A stretch of 64,000 nt of DNA from Pohlia nutans. Its lineage: Eukaryota > Streptophyta > Bryopsida > Bryales > Mniaceae. The number at the start of each line of letters is the position of its first letter. The first letter of the stretch is position 1. The notes below the pieces were generated by a model. That model was not told where the DNA came from and did not search any database. It worked only from the letters and a program-made list of their open reading frames with translations. Made by a program: the position numbers and the translations under genes. Shown piece by piece: positions 22,100-33,179 of the stretch. The DNA lies in contig CM040087.1 in the NCBI GenBank assembly GCA_022496805.1, positions 8,010,001-8,074,000 on the forward strand, in the 5' to 3' direction.

Positions 22100-22366
22100 C
22101 TACACTAGTAGAAAAGGTGGCATTGCCGAGGGAGGTGCCCAAGCATATGGTGCCCAATTCCACGCATTCATAGTGATTTTTCCCAGGCTTAGTGAGTGAA
22201 ACATGTTGTCAATGCAATGCATATCCATTTGCTGTGAGCTAATAACTGAAGCAATGTACCTAATAGTTGGAAGGTACTTGAGGTACCCACGCAAACCATG
22301 CTCACTCCAATTCTGGGTGTAAACCTCACCACCAACTGCTTTCAGGTAGAGAAGAATCTCACACAC
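22100..22366 (-). other. Unrecognised 88-codon open frame next to a CACTA-like end
   Basis: The minus-strand frame reads like protein (KAVGGEVYTQNWSEHGLRGY, then a Tyr/Ile-rich part) but I do not recognise the family. At its 3' end the plus strand has CACTAGTAGAAAA at 22103-22115, the typical terminus of CACTA transposons. It may be a host-gene fragment carried or abutted by such an element, or a chance frame. Splice signals are not obvious. Confidence 0.25.
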
Positions 22367-22369
22367 AAG

Positions 22370-23357
22370 TAAACACTAAACACAACTACGTTGCTTTGCA
22401 ATTGAATGGCGATATTCAAAATTCAATAAAATTAAAAAAAAAACTATGAATTTCTAGAAGCTTTCATTACCTTTGCCCTCAAAATTGTTCAGCTCTTCGA
22501 TCTCACAATCAAGATGTAGCACATAAGATACATGGGGAATGGCTTCATATGGCCGGTACCACTTTTATGCGTCAAACATTGTGCGACTCATGCCCAGGCA
22601 ACTCATTTTATGCGTGAGGAAAGCTCAAATTTTGGTCCCAAATACTATATTTTTGGTGTTAGTAGGTAGTTGTTGGGCCGGACTTCGGAGCAAACTACAC
22701 CAAATCTTGACGTTGGTTCTTCAAAAACACTTGTTGGGCATGCTCTAACTCATTTTATGTGTGCTAAAAATTTCATCTTCAATACCATGTATATAGTTGT
22801 AGCCATGGTGTATATAACACCGTCTAATTTTTGTAATTTTTCAATGTTTTTTTCTTACCTAAAGATATTTCTCAAAAATCACACTATTTTTGGGAGCGGT
22901 ACCCATATCAGGCTATCACCCATGTGCTAATACCAAGGGTAATTATAAGCCAAAAGTTAAAGAGGGTTCCAGGTTGGTGGCCACGGATTGTTGTCAAAAC
23001 TTTCTTACAATTATTTAATTAGTTTTCTCCAACAGTGCACGTTACAAGATATCCCAACATGATGGTTGTCCTACTCAAAATCCACGCCATGGAGAGCACA
23101 TCAATGAAAGCTCTTCTCACTTTGTCACAGGTAGTTATGATCCAGAAAAACCTGTAGGGCTAGGTTTGGTAATTTGTGAATGAAAATCTAAGATGCTGAA
23201 ACAACGTGAAGATTGCAAAGATAATTACATTCAAGCGATTAATTTCATGAAGCAAGGTCCAGGTCCCATGGCAACACGTTACCAATTTGATAAGGTCTTC
23301 AACATGATCAACTCTCTGAAATATTTAATAATCCATTTGATAGGATGTCCACTCAAA
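22370..23357. other. Intergenic DNA, no gene seen
   Basis: Two stretches beginning AACTCATTTTATG (about 22599 and 22748) suggest a small duplicated repeat. Nothing else is recognised. Confidence 0.35.
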
Positions 23358-23359
23358 TA

Positions 23360-23590
23360 CTTCCTCCGATTCATAATAAGAGTCCACTTTGCAAAAAAAA
23401 TTGAGATTTAAGATAAAAATAGAGCCCATGTTGAAAGGGATGAATTGCAATTTTATTTTTTTTAAATCGTGTGTCTCGATGGAAAGGGATAAAAAAGTAG
23501 GAAGTCAATGTAGAAAGGAATGGATATGGACTCTTAAATTGATGCAAAAAAAACAAGTGGTTTTAGACTCTTATTATTAAACAGAGGGAG
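23360..23590. mobile_element. Stowaway-like MITE, 231 bp
   Basis: The left end CTTCCTCCGATTCATAATAA and inverted right end CTCCCTCTGTTTAATAATAA, both followed by GAGTC, are flanked by TA (23358-23359 and 23591-23592). CTCCCTCYG ends with TA duplications are the signature of Stowaway (Tc1/mariner-type) MITEs. Confidence 0.8.
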
Positions 23591-24051
23591 TACAAATTCT
23601 TGAGCAGGAAAATCAGCTATCAAGAATGAAATATTTAACGAACTCAAACACACATTGGAAAAGTTGGACTAGAATATTTTAATGCCATTTTGACACCAAA
23701 GGCTGCATAAAGGTCATTTTAATGTCATATTGTTCATACTATATTGGTAAGGAGATTGACACCAAGTTATCTTAATTGCATTTCAATGCACCATCATAAC
23801 ATCATGTTCACATGCCTTGAAGTTCCTGAGGAGACAAAGCACTAGCCTGTCAGTAGTTCCACTGATAGACTAAGCTAAAGGATACTATTAGCATCTATTT
23901 AAGAATTTTAATACATGTGAGTTTGTTTGGGGAAGATGTGTACACTCAGAATGTTTTTATATCACACCTCTAGTAACCAACGTATTGTACAGTACATGAG
24001 TTCAGAACTTGTCATGTGGAAGGTGTTCAATCATGCATGTCTCCACAATAG

Positions 24052-24217
24052 CAAATATCGCTATATTTGTTTAGTTGGGACTATTCCACCATATTGGGAC
24101 TTTTTGAAATCTCAACTGGCATAGATACTTGCCACTAAATCTATGCAAGTTGTAGATTTAAAAAAAAAACCTAATATAATGGAATAGTTCCAACTAAACG
24201 AATATAGCGATAAATCT
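24052..24217. repeat. Hairpin element, ~75-nt arms
   Basis: ATCGCTATATTTGTTTAGTT and following bases in the left arm pair with the right arm (ATCGCTATATTCGTTTAGTT read on the minus strand) and continue through GCATAGAT in the loop-proximal part. It is most likely a small foldback MITE. Confidence 0.65.
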
Positions 24218-24229
24218 TCTTTGCAAAAT

Positions 24230-25415
24230 ACCGGAATGTGATATTGTAGAGTGTGATAATAACAAGTTCAGACTTCAAACTTTCAGAGCTTAAGAAAGAT
24301 CGCAAACAAGGAGCCAAATCTGTTAGAGATGAAACTTCTTTCAGTATGTAAATGAATTTCTTATGCATTTTCTAAGTCGAAGGTTGTAGACCATCGTAAA
24401 GCACCTTGAAATGTTTCTGTTTGTTAAAATGGGCTCCTCACAAAGCAGATTGACACACTTATGGATGCAGGGCATTCCACTTTGGTAGAACGCATTAAAA
24501 TTAACAGCTGTGCATTCTATAGTTGTGGAATGCACGTGTTGGAGGTTCCCAGACTTACATTTTGTGACGGGGTTCCCAGATTTTCTAGCACTAGCCTCGG
24601 GCTCCCTCCACTCAATGCCTTCCCTTATACATAATGATTTAATCAATAATCTTGAGGCAATTACATTTCCATTCAAGGATCATTCAGTAGTCCAACACAT
24701 TTGGCCAAGACATACTTCATCCTTAAAGGACATACTAAGCCTCATGGACTTACTCTTTTTTTGGGGAGAATCTTGCTGACAACTTCTACTCCTTTGAACT
24801 AAATGGGGATATTAAATGCCAAAACGAACATATGTAAGACATCTATACATCTTTAGAATCGAACCAAAGTAAAATTTTAAAAAAAGAATCACGCTTAAGG
24901 GACTCAACGATTCCCACACCCAAAATTATCTTAAAGTAAATGGAGTTTAAAAGAGATTTGGGTGTGGGAATTAGAAAAAGCCATGTCTTTTAAGGGTTAA
25001 ACTATTAGCTAATAGTGCATGAATTATAAGTTACTGATGTTGGTAACAGGGACAACAATAAGTCCTTCACAAGAGAAAAAACAAACGACTTGTCCCATAG
25101 TGCAAATGTCATGTTGTGGTTACTATCCCATAAATCAACATAAATCAACTAATTCAATTCTTTTGCAAGTACCCAGGACATTAACCACAAAGGACACTGC
25201 ACCATGTACCAAGTCAATGTCCCTCCCTAAGTGTTATGTGACCCTCTACTTGAAACGGCCTGAAAATCTCAATAACACCAGTTCAAGCAGGAATAAGATT
25301 AATGGACTAAATTTATTTCCAATGTGGAATCTCCCAAGTAGTCAACTACAGGAAGAGCTCAAATCAGAGCAAAAATGTTTATTGGAGTAACTTAATTAAA
25401 TGATACAAAAACTAT
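24230..25415. other. Region downstream of XTH, no gene called
   Basis: It holds several 65-120-codon frames without recognisable domains, including 25019-25390 plus. A short perfect palindrome, ATTCCCACACCCAAA, lies at 24910-24924 and 24957-24971. The part near 25300-25415 may be the XTH 3' untranslated region. Confidence 0.4.
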
Positions 25416-27264
25416 CTACAAAATGTTGTAAGCACATTCCGGAGGCGCCACAGGGTACCGAGCCTGGTCGGTACAGTAGTTATACTTGACCTGCGTGGCC
25501 CGGACGGCCCTCAACTGGCGCACGCGTCCGGTAGGGAGCTTCTGTGCTTTCGGTCCAGGGGCCGCAAAATGGCTGATCTGGCAGCTCTGGAGGTCCGCGG
25601 CGCTCTTGGCAGTGCAGCCGTTGAGGCGGAAGTTCTGGTACGTAGCGATGAATGGCGCGGCGGCCCAGTCGATCCTCACGCGGCCGCCCTGCGTGGCCCA
25701 TCCGCTGCCGTCCCAGATGCTCAGATACACGCCCATGGCCTGGTCGTTGGCGTACTGGAACCCCGGTACAATCCCCTCCAAGTTCCGGAACATGCGAATG
25801 GGCGTGTTGTCCACGTAGAACACCAGCAGATCCTTGTTCCACTGGAAGTTGTAGTAGTGGAACGCCGCTGATGGATCGAAGCCCAAGTAGATCTGCTGCT
25901 CGCGCCCGCCCTTGCCGTTCACGAAGATGTTCGTGTGCAGCAGGTATGGCTCCCCCGTTACGTTGCCCAGGAACTCGAAGTCGAATTCGCAATGGTTCGG
26001 TCCTGAAGACGACATCTGCATGATGCAAAAAGAAAACCAATTTACAGTTATTCAGACGACTTAGAGGTGTTAGCACCTGGCCTTAGAGGTGGTCTTACAA
26101 GGGGTCTTACATCCTTAAAAAAGTGTGTGTTCCCACCTACATTTTTTAGTAATTACCAATCCTACATGGATGTACACATGGCACACTTTTAAGAATGGGT
26201 ATTAGCTAACATTTAGGAGGACAAAAAATATTTGAGCAATAGTAGGATATTGTTAAGGGAGCACCAAAATAGGAAATATTCTCTAGTTTTGAACACTAAA
26301 GAATGGTCTTAGCTAATGTGGCACTTGAGGGGCCATTATGTAATCCCCTACTATTAGGGGCTACCTTTCCAAACCTCATTGATGACACCTTTCCTACAAA
26401 GAAGGTATTTTTCCCAAAATTGTGGGGGTGTTAAATTTTTATAAATTGTGTCTTTGCAAAGGCCAAGTGCAAACGGGCCATTACAATACTCGAGTTAAAA
26501 TGGCGTTCCAGAGCTCAGAAAACTAGAACTTACTGTACCAATTTCTTTTAAATGCATAACTCGCCATATTAACATAGTATCTGGCTTATTTTTTACCCGA
26601 GTTACTTTTACGGCTTGTTATACGGTCGAGACGTGTAACTCAGGAAACGAAGCGATTTCGTGGTCTCTCCCCTTGTACGTGGGGGCAGAGACAACATGTT
26701 TTATAACCGAAGAGATTCAGATTCATGTGTACGACAATAGATTTTTACGTAGAGTGTGATTATCTAGCAAAGCGAGCGTATGGATCCACTTACGTAGAAC
26801 GTTGTCACAGTCCCGGCGGAATTCCTCGGCTGCAGCTTAATCCACGCCCCAAAACCGCCGAACAACCAGCTGTTTTTTGAACTAGCTCCAGCAGCTGTAA
26901 TTCACGTACATTGATTCGTTAATGAAGTCAGATCATACAAGTATTAATTGTTGATGAAAAAGAGAATTAAATCCCGTTGCTACAATTCGTTTCACAAGTA
27001 ACGAACACCATAATTTCACAAAGAAACAGGACAGACACTCACTACTGTTGTATCGACCGACCATAACCTGACCTGACTAATGCGTAATTAGATTTCCTCA
27101 CCAGAGAGCGCATCCAATCGCAGCTGCACTCCCCGCCCGTCTTTCGAAAAGACCACATTCTTCGTCCACGCATTGAACTGCCCTGGAAGTCCCCTCTGCG
27201 CGAGACAGCCCACTACCAAGCTCACACACAACAGCAACGCCAGTGCATTACCGGACGACCCCAT
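25416..27264 (-). CDS. XTH: Xyloglucan endotransglucosylase/hydrolase (XTH, GH16)
   Basis: A secreted wall enzyme of the GH16 family that cuts and rejoins xyloglucan chains. Exons on the minus strand are 27264-27102, 26894-26794 and 26015-25416. The introns begin GTGAGG and GTAAGT and end CAG, phases stay open, and the product is 287 residues, the usual length. Residues 1-22 (MGSSGNALALLLCVSLVVGC and on) form a signal peptide. The catalytic block is HCEFDFEFLGN at 96-106: nucleophile Glu98, Asp100, acid/base Glu102, with an N-glycosylation site at Asn106 (NVT). The usual HDEIDFEFLG has Asp where Cys97 stands here. C-terminal YNYCTD and PPECAY belong to the XTH-specific cysteine-bearing tail. 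Whether it acts as transferase or hydrolase cannot be told. Start ATG 27264 is the first in frame; the upstream extension begins at TTG. Confidence 0.93.
26016..26793 (-). other. XTH intron 2
   Basis: A 778-bp intron with donor GTAAGT and acceptor TTGCATCATGCAG. It contains degenerate repeat-like sequence (AGTGTGTG near 26125 and CACACTTTTAAG near 26180 are inverted), possibly an old MITE. Intron 1 (27101-26895, 207 bp) has nothing notable. Confidence 0.8.
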
Positions 27265-27723
27265 GATCGGATCGGACCGGTTCAAATGCTCGAAGTCTGG
27301 ACGCTGTCGTGTGTACTCAGCATATCATGTGAGAGGGAGCGAGGATTGTATCGAGTCTAAGAGAGATGTGAAGATTCGGGTTGAGTATGTGAAGGATCCA
27401 GAGCACGCACAGTCGTGAGGTTTGAAGGCAGAGTTGACGAGTTCTGGTGTGCAAGTTGGAGCTAGGAAGATGCAGTAGTAGTGTGAGTGATGAGCAGTGG
27501 GAGGAGAATAAGTAGGCGCTGGCGGCGAGATTGGAGGACGGCGACGCGGTGGGCGTCACGCGGGTTTCGCGACGGTTGCTTTGCCAGCTCCGTCGCCGCT
27601 GGTGTACGTGCACCGCGACCACGGTTTTAGGTCCCCCGGGGACTCCGGCGCCACGGCCTTTCACGGTTTCACCCTCTCCCTCCCTCGCGCCGGTTGTAAC
27701 TTCTCAACAAAATTGCACTGAAA
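27265..27723 (-). promoter_or_regulatory. XTH 5' region, GC-rich
   Basis: The 400 bp upstream of the XTH start are much richer in G+C and CpG (27520-27680) than the rest of the window. I see no convincing TATA box; CTTATTC on the minus strand near 27515 is only weakly TATA-like. No transcription start can be assigned. Confidence 0.35.
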
Positions 27724-27889
27724 ACTCCAAAAATTCTATTGGTTCAAAGTTGAAAATTGGACCCAAAGATATTATCCTAGGGTTTAGACCAAAAAACGCA
27801 TTCAAGTCCCAAAATGATGTGACGCTTAAGTGGCGTAATTTTGGAGGGAAAGTTTTGGACTCAAGCATTGTACCCAAGGCTTCAAAGGA

Positions 27890-28350
27890 GGGCCTCTTTA
27901 CACTAGAGGCGAGAAGCCGTGAAGAGAGAAATTTCAACCAATGGGAGGCTTAAAAATCGAGAAAACCAAAGAATGTCACTTTACACTCAAAATTTTAGTC
28001 CAAGGGACGAAAGGAGTAGAAAATGACATGAACAACACTTTTGTCCTTCGTGGCAAGAAAAATAGACAATTCTGAAGGCCCCTGGATTTTGCGTCAAGTC
28101 CACCTCAAGAGGTGGGTCTAACGGAAAATCCGGGGCCGTTCGGCCAAAATTCTCACAAACAATCATTTTTTATTTTTTAAGAAATATGTAAGAACTTTAC
28201 TTTGAAAAAATTGGCACTTTATTTTGTGGCTCCTTCTCACTTTACACTAAATCCAAAGGCCGTCAATTTCAAAGGTTAGCTTCTCAAGAATGAGCCATGG
28301 CCCTTGTAAGGTTTTCTCTAGGGCTTCATGCTTGTAGTGTAAAGAGGGCC
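27890..28350. mobile_element. MITE with CCTCTTTACACTA ends, 461 bp
   Basis: Left GGGCCTCTTTACACTAG and inverted right GGCCCTCTTTACACTAC. It is homologous throughout to 32680-33142 (AGGCGAGAARCCGTGAAGAG, GGACGRAAGGAG and more). No clean target duplication (flanks GGA and TTA). Ends resemble the PIF/Harbinger-type MITEs at 1414 and 45690. Confidence 0.7.
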
Positions 28351-28376
28351 TTAGTTTTTGGAAATCAATTCTTAAA

Positions 28377-28710
28377 CTTTGGTTCAATTAAAATTGGGCC
28401 CACTATTGAACCCAAAAGGGCTTTATACTAGGGTTCGAGTCCAATTTAAAATTGGTTCAATTAAAAATTGGACCCACTCTTGGAATTAAAAGGACTTTAC
28501 ACTTGGATTCGGGTTCAATTACAAATCGGACCCACTATTGGATTTAAAGGGACTTTACACTTGGATCCAGGTCCAATTAAAAATTGAACCCACTATTAGA
28601 CCTAGGGACTTTAAACTTAGGTCCGGGTTCAATTAAAACTAGATTCAATTTCAAAACCTCCAAATTAGACTCATTGGCTTTACACTAGGGTCTGGGTCCA
28701 ATTCATATAC
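28377..28710. repeat. Tandem repeat, ~58-bp unit
   Basis: CCCACTATTG or a close variant recurs at 28399, 28473, 28531 and 28589, each time with GGACTTTACACTTGG and TTCAATTAAAAATTG in the same order. About four to five diverged units; the first spacing is 74 bp. Confidence 0.75.
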
Positions 28711-29245
28711 CATTATTTTATTCAACTTCTCAAGTCCAGTTCATGACTTTATTAGACCCCATAAAAACCGGACCCAGAGTCCCAGACTATGTAGAAATTA
28801 AGTCGTGGTAAAAAAATATAAAAATTTGTAACTATTTGACTATTTGTGTCAAAATATAAATAAAGATTATTGTACTTTTACAAAAATAGAAAATATTTGT
28901 ATAGTGTGATATGTCAATAAATTAGTATAGCTCCCCCTAATATTCCTATCTGATGTAGTAGAAAGCACTACCCCTTTTTGGAGCATTTTTAGTTATAGAC
29001 ATCATGAATAAAAAATAATTTGGTTACAAAACGACCAAAAACTCAATATTAGATTGCTTCAATTTTTTATAAAACATTGGATGAACTTACTATGTTTGAA
29101 TAAAGACAATATTGATATGTGGATGAAAAGTATAATCTATCCAAAATATGGATGGATGTAGAAATATGTGGTTCTAGTATAATTATTATTTTGTATTATT
29201 AGTTTGCACTCTCTAAACAATGAAAAAAAAGGAAGGGGGTTGGTA
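28711..29245. other. AT-rich intergenic DNA, no gene seen
   Basis: Nothing recognisable. Confidence 0.4.
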
Positions 29246-29368
29246 GAAAGAGTGGGCTTTGTTTGTTTGTTTTTTTTTTTTGACACAAATGAAACGGAAT
29301 TTCATTGCACGAGAAACAAATACAAGCCACCTCAGCCACAATCGGCCTGGAGGGAAGGGTGGGCTTTG
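29246..29368 (-). mobile_element. 5'-truncated LINE tail with target duplications
   Basis: A T tract (29270-29281) followed by sequence whose complement (TGCAATGAAATTCC...TTTCATTTGTGTC) resembles the last 40 bases of the LINE at 5.8-12.4 kb (TGCAATGAAGTC...TTTCATTTGCTTC) marks a dead LINE 3' end on the minus strand. GAAAGAGTGGGCTTTG (29246-29261) and GGAAGGGTGGGCTTTG (29353-29368) are its target duplications (14/16). Confidence 0.7.
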
Positions 29369-30131
29369 GATATTAGGACATGGTGCCTAAGACCCATATT
29401 GGCACTAGAGTGAAGCCAGCATGTGCCTTTGGCACCACGCTCTAACACTATTCATTGGTTCCAAAGTATTTATTTTATATTAGTGCAAAATCAAATATTA
29501 ATTTGTTCTTAGGGAGATCATTCATTTGTATCTTATGAGTATCATGTGTGAAAAAAGGGTGTTTAAAAGTTTTCTAAAAAAAATCATTCTCACTATAATT
29601 AGTACTATTACAAAAGTATTCTCAATTTTATTCTTGTATTCAATTTTTAACATCCTATATTAACTTAATTCATTTTATTATAAAAATTTATTTTCAAAGA
29701 TTTATTTAGACCCTACCACGTTGTTACGTAATAATTAGAAGTGACTTCCTTGAGAATTTGTACAAAGAGAATTATACCTAGGAAAAACCTTCGTTTTTGT
29801 TTGGTAGAACAAGTGGCATCCTAGAAGATGCACAAATGAGAAAAAAAAATGAATAGAATTTTGTTTTCATTAACCATTAAATTGCACATTCATCCTTTAT
29901 AAATAGAAGTCTTTGAATCCATTATTTATTATATACATTTATCTCTTTCTTTATCTTCTACTTTCATCTTGAAGGTGGATTGTCATGTTAGGCGAGTTAC
30001 ATGTGAAAAACAACCCCTTTTGTTCTTATTTTAGTCCATCTTAAGCACACTTTAAGGTTATAAAATTGGATCAATGCTTTATAAAGGAGTGCCATGTGCA
30101 TACTCTCGTTTTATACTAGACGCTTCACCCC
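29369..30131. other. AT-rich intergenic DNA, no gene seen
   Basis: Nothing recognisable on either strand. Confidence 0.4.
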
Positions 30132-30135
30132 TTAA

Positions 30136-30671
30136 CCCCTAAAGGTCCTCACCTCTTTTGCAAAAGTCAAAGCACTATAATTTGCATACTTTAAATATCA
30201 CATTGAATGATTTATAATTTTTCATAGATAATCATCGACATTATGAAGGTATGACAAAATTTTCAACATGATTGGAAGATATTTTGAATATTTACAAATT
30301 TTATGATGTAAACAAGGTAAAAATTCAAAATAAATATGTTTTTGTCAAATTTAATATCAAAAATTATATTTAAGGTAGTTAAAAGTTATATTTACATGGA
30401 GTAAAAAATTGAAGGTGAAGAAATTAAAAGAGGCTTATGATTGAAGCATTTTTAGAAAGCCCTTTGTATTTTGGACACTCAAAATTCAAAGTTCTCAACG
30501 GTGGAAAAGCTTCAAATGAAGTTTATTCTCCAATCCCAACGGTCAAAAGATGTATCATAACTTAACTTAAACATCTAATGAAAACAACAACTACAATAAA
30601 GCTAAGACACTTGATTTTTGGGGCCTTTGACCAAAAATCAAGCATAATTGGGTTGATTGGTCCTTTAGGGG
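30136..30671. mobile_element. TTAA-flanked MITE, 536 bp
   Basis: Left CCCCTAAAGGTCCTCACC after TTAA (30132-30135); right GATTGGTCCTTTAGGGG before TTAA (30672-30675). The left end is shared with the element at 44909-45477. It shares its right TTAA with the next element. Non-coding. Confidence 0.75.
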
Positions 30672-30675
30672 TTAA

Positions 30676-31145
30676 CGTTCAACCATCCGTTTTCTAAATA
30701 ATGTACAAAATCAAACTTTGTTTCTCATCCATCATGGACTTTTTGCACTGTGGATTTTACTATAGATTTTATGGGAAGTTAGTTTCATGCATGTGTGAAC
30801 CGATTAAAAAGGGGATGATCTGTGAAAAGAAATTGCCTCATTTCATGTTGTAGTGATTCACTTAAAATTTCTAAGATCTTAGTTCAAAACTGCTCTTGAA
30901 AAGATTAACTCATAAAATTAAGCAACCAAAAAATCTCCAAAAATCACTACACTTAGAGTATTACATCTCAACTCTTCACAACAAATTTCATCCACATAAA
31001 TCTAATTGTATAGAGAGAATTTGAAATTCATAATGTACATCTTTTATTCATAAATCAAGTTCAAAATATCCCTCTTAGTTGCATTTTATAATGCATCTTT
31101 ACAATTCTCCAAATCTCGAGAGGGCTAGGGGCACTTAGTAAGGGG
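30676..31145 (-). mobile_element. TTAA-type MITE, inverted relative to 44909-45477
   Basis: It lies between the shared TTAA 30672-30675 and TTAA 31146-31149. Read on the minus strand it begins CCCCTTACTAAGTGCCCC and follows the order of 44909-45477, including CTCATCCATCATG at the far end. The terminus next to 30676 is eroded (CGTTCAACC). Confidence 0.65.
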
Positions 31146-31149
31146 TTAA

Positions 31150-31719
31150 GAATGTTATGTGATTTATGTTTACTTGCAAACTTTGAAAAATTCCTAAAAA
31201 TCAAATCTTTAAATTGCAATTTGAAGGTGAGGTCCTAAAACCACAAATCTACACACAGATCAATACAAAAATTTAGGTTTATAACAAGATAGATAAAATT
31301 TTCAGAACCTTTTAGTACTTGTGGACTAAATCAAATACAATAAAAAAAAGAATAACTTCAACTTATAAGTTTGGATTAGAAACCGGGTTAAAACTTGTAT
31401 TGATCATTTTAAATTAGGAAAACAGAATGGGATAGTATGATGCCATGCATGAATTTGGCTCTGAAACTTTGAAAATTTTGTCACAATTAAAAAAATTATA
31501 CACTTATAACTTATAAAAATTCCAGTGTAGCCCACTGTAATTGCACTGAACATTGAACAAGAACAGGGTGATTATCAAATGGACATGTCAGTGCCTAAAT
31601 TCAAGCCCTGTCACCGTATGTTGGAAGGTGGAACGTTGAAAGTGGAAATCCACCAACGCCAAGTTACGCTTACACACTGACAGAGGGAGATCATGTTAAA
31701 ATTTCATTTTAGCATTACC
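31150..31719. other. Intergenic DNA, no gene seen
   Basis: Nothing recognisable before the inverted repeat that starts near 31724. Confidence 0.4.
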
Positions 31720-31723
31720 GTAT

Positions 31724-31890
31724 GTGAGGGTCAGACAGTACCCGTATTATGTCAAAATCTAATTTCCACATCATATTTTGAAAGGTCCACGTCGTCATGA
31801 ACCAATCACAAGATGACATGTGGCACTTTTAGACAAAAAGTAATTAATTAATGTCGAAACTGACCAGAACTTAGGGCATAGGAAACAAAA
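31724..31890 (+). repeat. Long terminal-type inverted repeat, left copy
   Basis: Starting TACCGTATGTGAGGGTCAGA, about 165 bp reappear inverted at 36370-36536, including AACCAATCACAAGATGACAT and ATTAATTAATGTCGAAACTG. The pair encloses 4.8 kb and could be the ends of one long-TIR DNA transposon (Mutator-like size) or two separate MITE copies. No target duplication is evident and no transposase is inside. Confidence 0.6.
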
Positions 31891-31899
31891 AAAAATCAA

Positions 31900-32679
31900 A
31901 TCGAACAAACTACCTGAAAATTCGCCACGTGTCTTCCAGGCATAGATACACTTCAACATAATCCTAGTAAGCTGTAAATAAAGAGCGCTCTGTAAATCAA
32001 CACACAAGTAACTAACTAGATTTTTGCACCGTCTGCGTAAACAACTCGCTCTAGTCAACTGCCTAGATCACTTCCATTCAATGTGAAGATCCAACAAACT
32101 CCTTAATAACTGCATCTATCAGTCACTTCCATTGATCAGGCCTCCAAATTAAGAAGTCCACGCTTACAAGAAAAAGAACGCGGTTAGAGACATCTACTGA
32201 ACTGTAGATGCTGGCAAACTTCTCGATCGATCTCCTGGTGCTGACAAGTCGGATAATTATTATGTAACTTTTCGTGACCGGAAGATTGGGGCTACAGCAT
32301 TATTCCTTGTAGGTAGGCAAGTTCCATGGAAACTCGGTTGGAGAGAGTGAGTTGTAGAAAGCTGGCTTCGAAACCTGTCAAGCAAACACGCTTGCTATCT
32401 TCAAGTTAAGGTGAGCAATCAATCCTCAGCTGTGTGGTTCCAGTGAATGTGCTTAAATTAGACATGAATGGATTTCTGCACGAAGGATGCCAACGTACCT
32501 GAGCATGCATGCATGCAAAGTCGATGGACGTCTCATCAATTCCATGGTCGAGATATTCGTGCACTCTTGCAGCCTCATGTTGCCAACTGTAATAGCATCT
32601 CACTAGAAGGAGAAGGCGTCGCTTTACACTTGGTAGGTGAGTAAAATGGCGTTACTTCGCACTCACTACCAAGCACTCA
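31900..32679. other. No gene called; short exon-like frames
   Basis: Short frames such as that around 32240-32340 have protein-like composition, and a GTGAG follows near 32411, but I recognise no family. Just before the MITE a small palindrome (CTTGGTAGGTGAGT ... ACTCACTACCAAG) is visible. Confidence 0.35.
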
Positions 32680-33142
32680 CGGCCTCTTTACACTAGAGGC
32701 GAGAAACCGTGAAGAGAGAAATTTGAGCCAATGGGAGGCCTAAAAACCGAGAAGACCAAAGAATGTTACTTTATACCGGAAATTTTTAGTTCAAGGGACG
32801 GAAGGAGGAGAAAATGACATGGACAACACTTTTGTTCTTCGTGGCAACAAAAGTGAACATTTTTCAAGGCCCCTGAATTTTGCATCAAGCCCATCTCAGG
32901 AGGTGGGTCTAACGCAAAATCCGGGGGCCGTTTGGCCAAAATTCTCACAACCAATCATTTTTTATTTTTTAAGAAATATATAAGAACTTTACTTTAAAAA
33001 AATCAGCACTTTATTTTGTGGCCCCTTCTCACTTTACACTATATCCAAAGGCCGTCAAGTTCAAAGGTTTGCCTCTCAAGAATTAACCATGGCCCTTGTG
33101 AGGTTTTTTCCACGGCTTCTCGCCTGTAGTGTAAAGAGGGTC
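32680..33142. mobile_element. MITE with CCTCTTTACACTA ends, 463 bp
   Basis: Homologous to 27890-28350 over the full length. Ends are CGGCCTCTTTACACTA and, inverted, GACCCTCTTTACACTA, flanked by TCA (32677-32679 and 33143-33145). The 3-bp duplication suggests PIF/Harbinger. Confidence 0.75.
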
Positions 33143-33179
33143 TCAAGACTTGGTGAGTGCAATTCGTCACATAGGACAA

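Noticed and set aside
25486..26023. Plus-strand frames of 100-123 codons opposite XTH exon 3
   Set aside because: They are antisense shadows of a GC-rich coding exon; the minus strand carries the XTH catalytic and C-terminal motifs.
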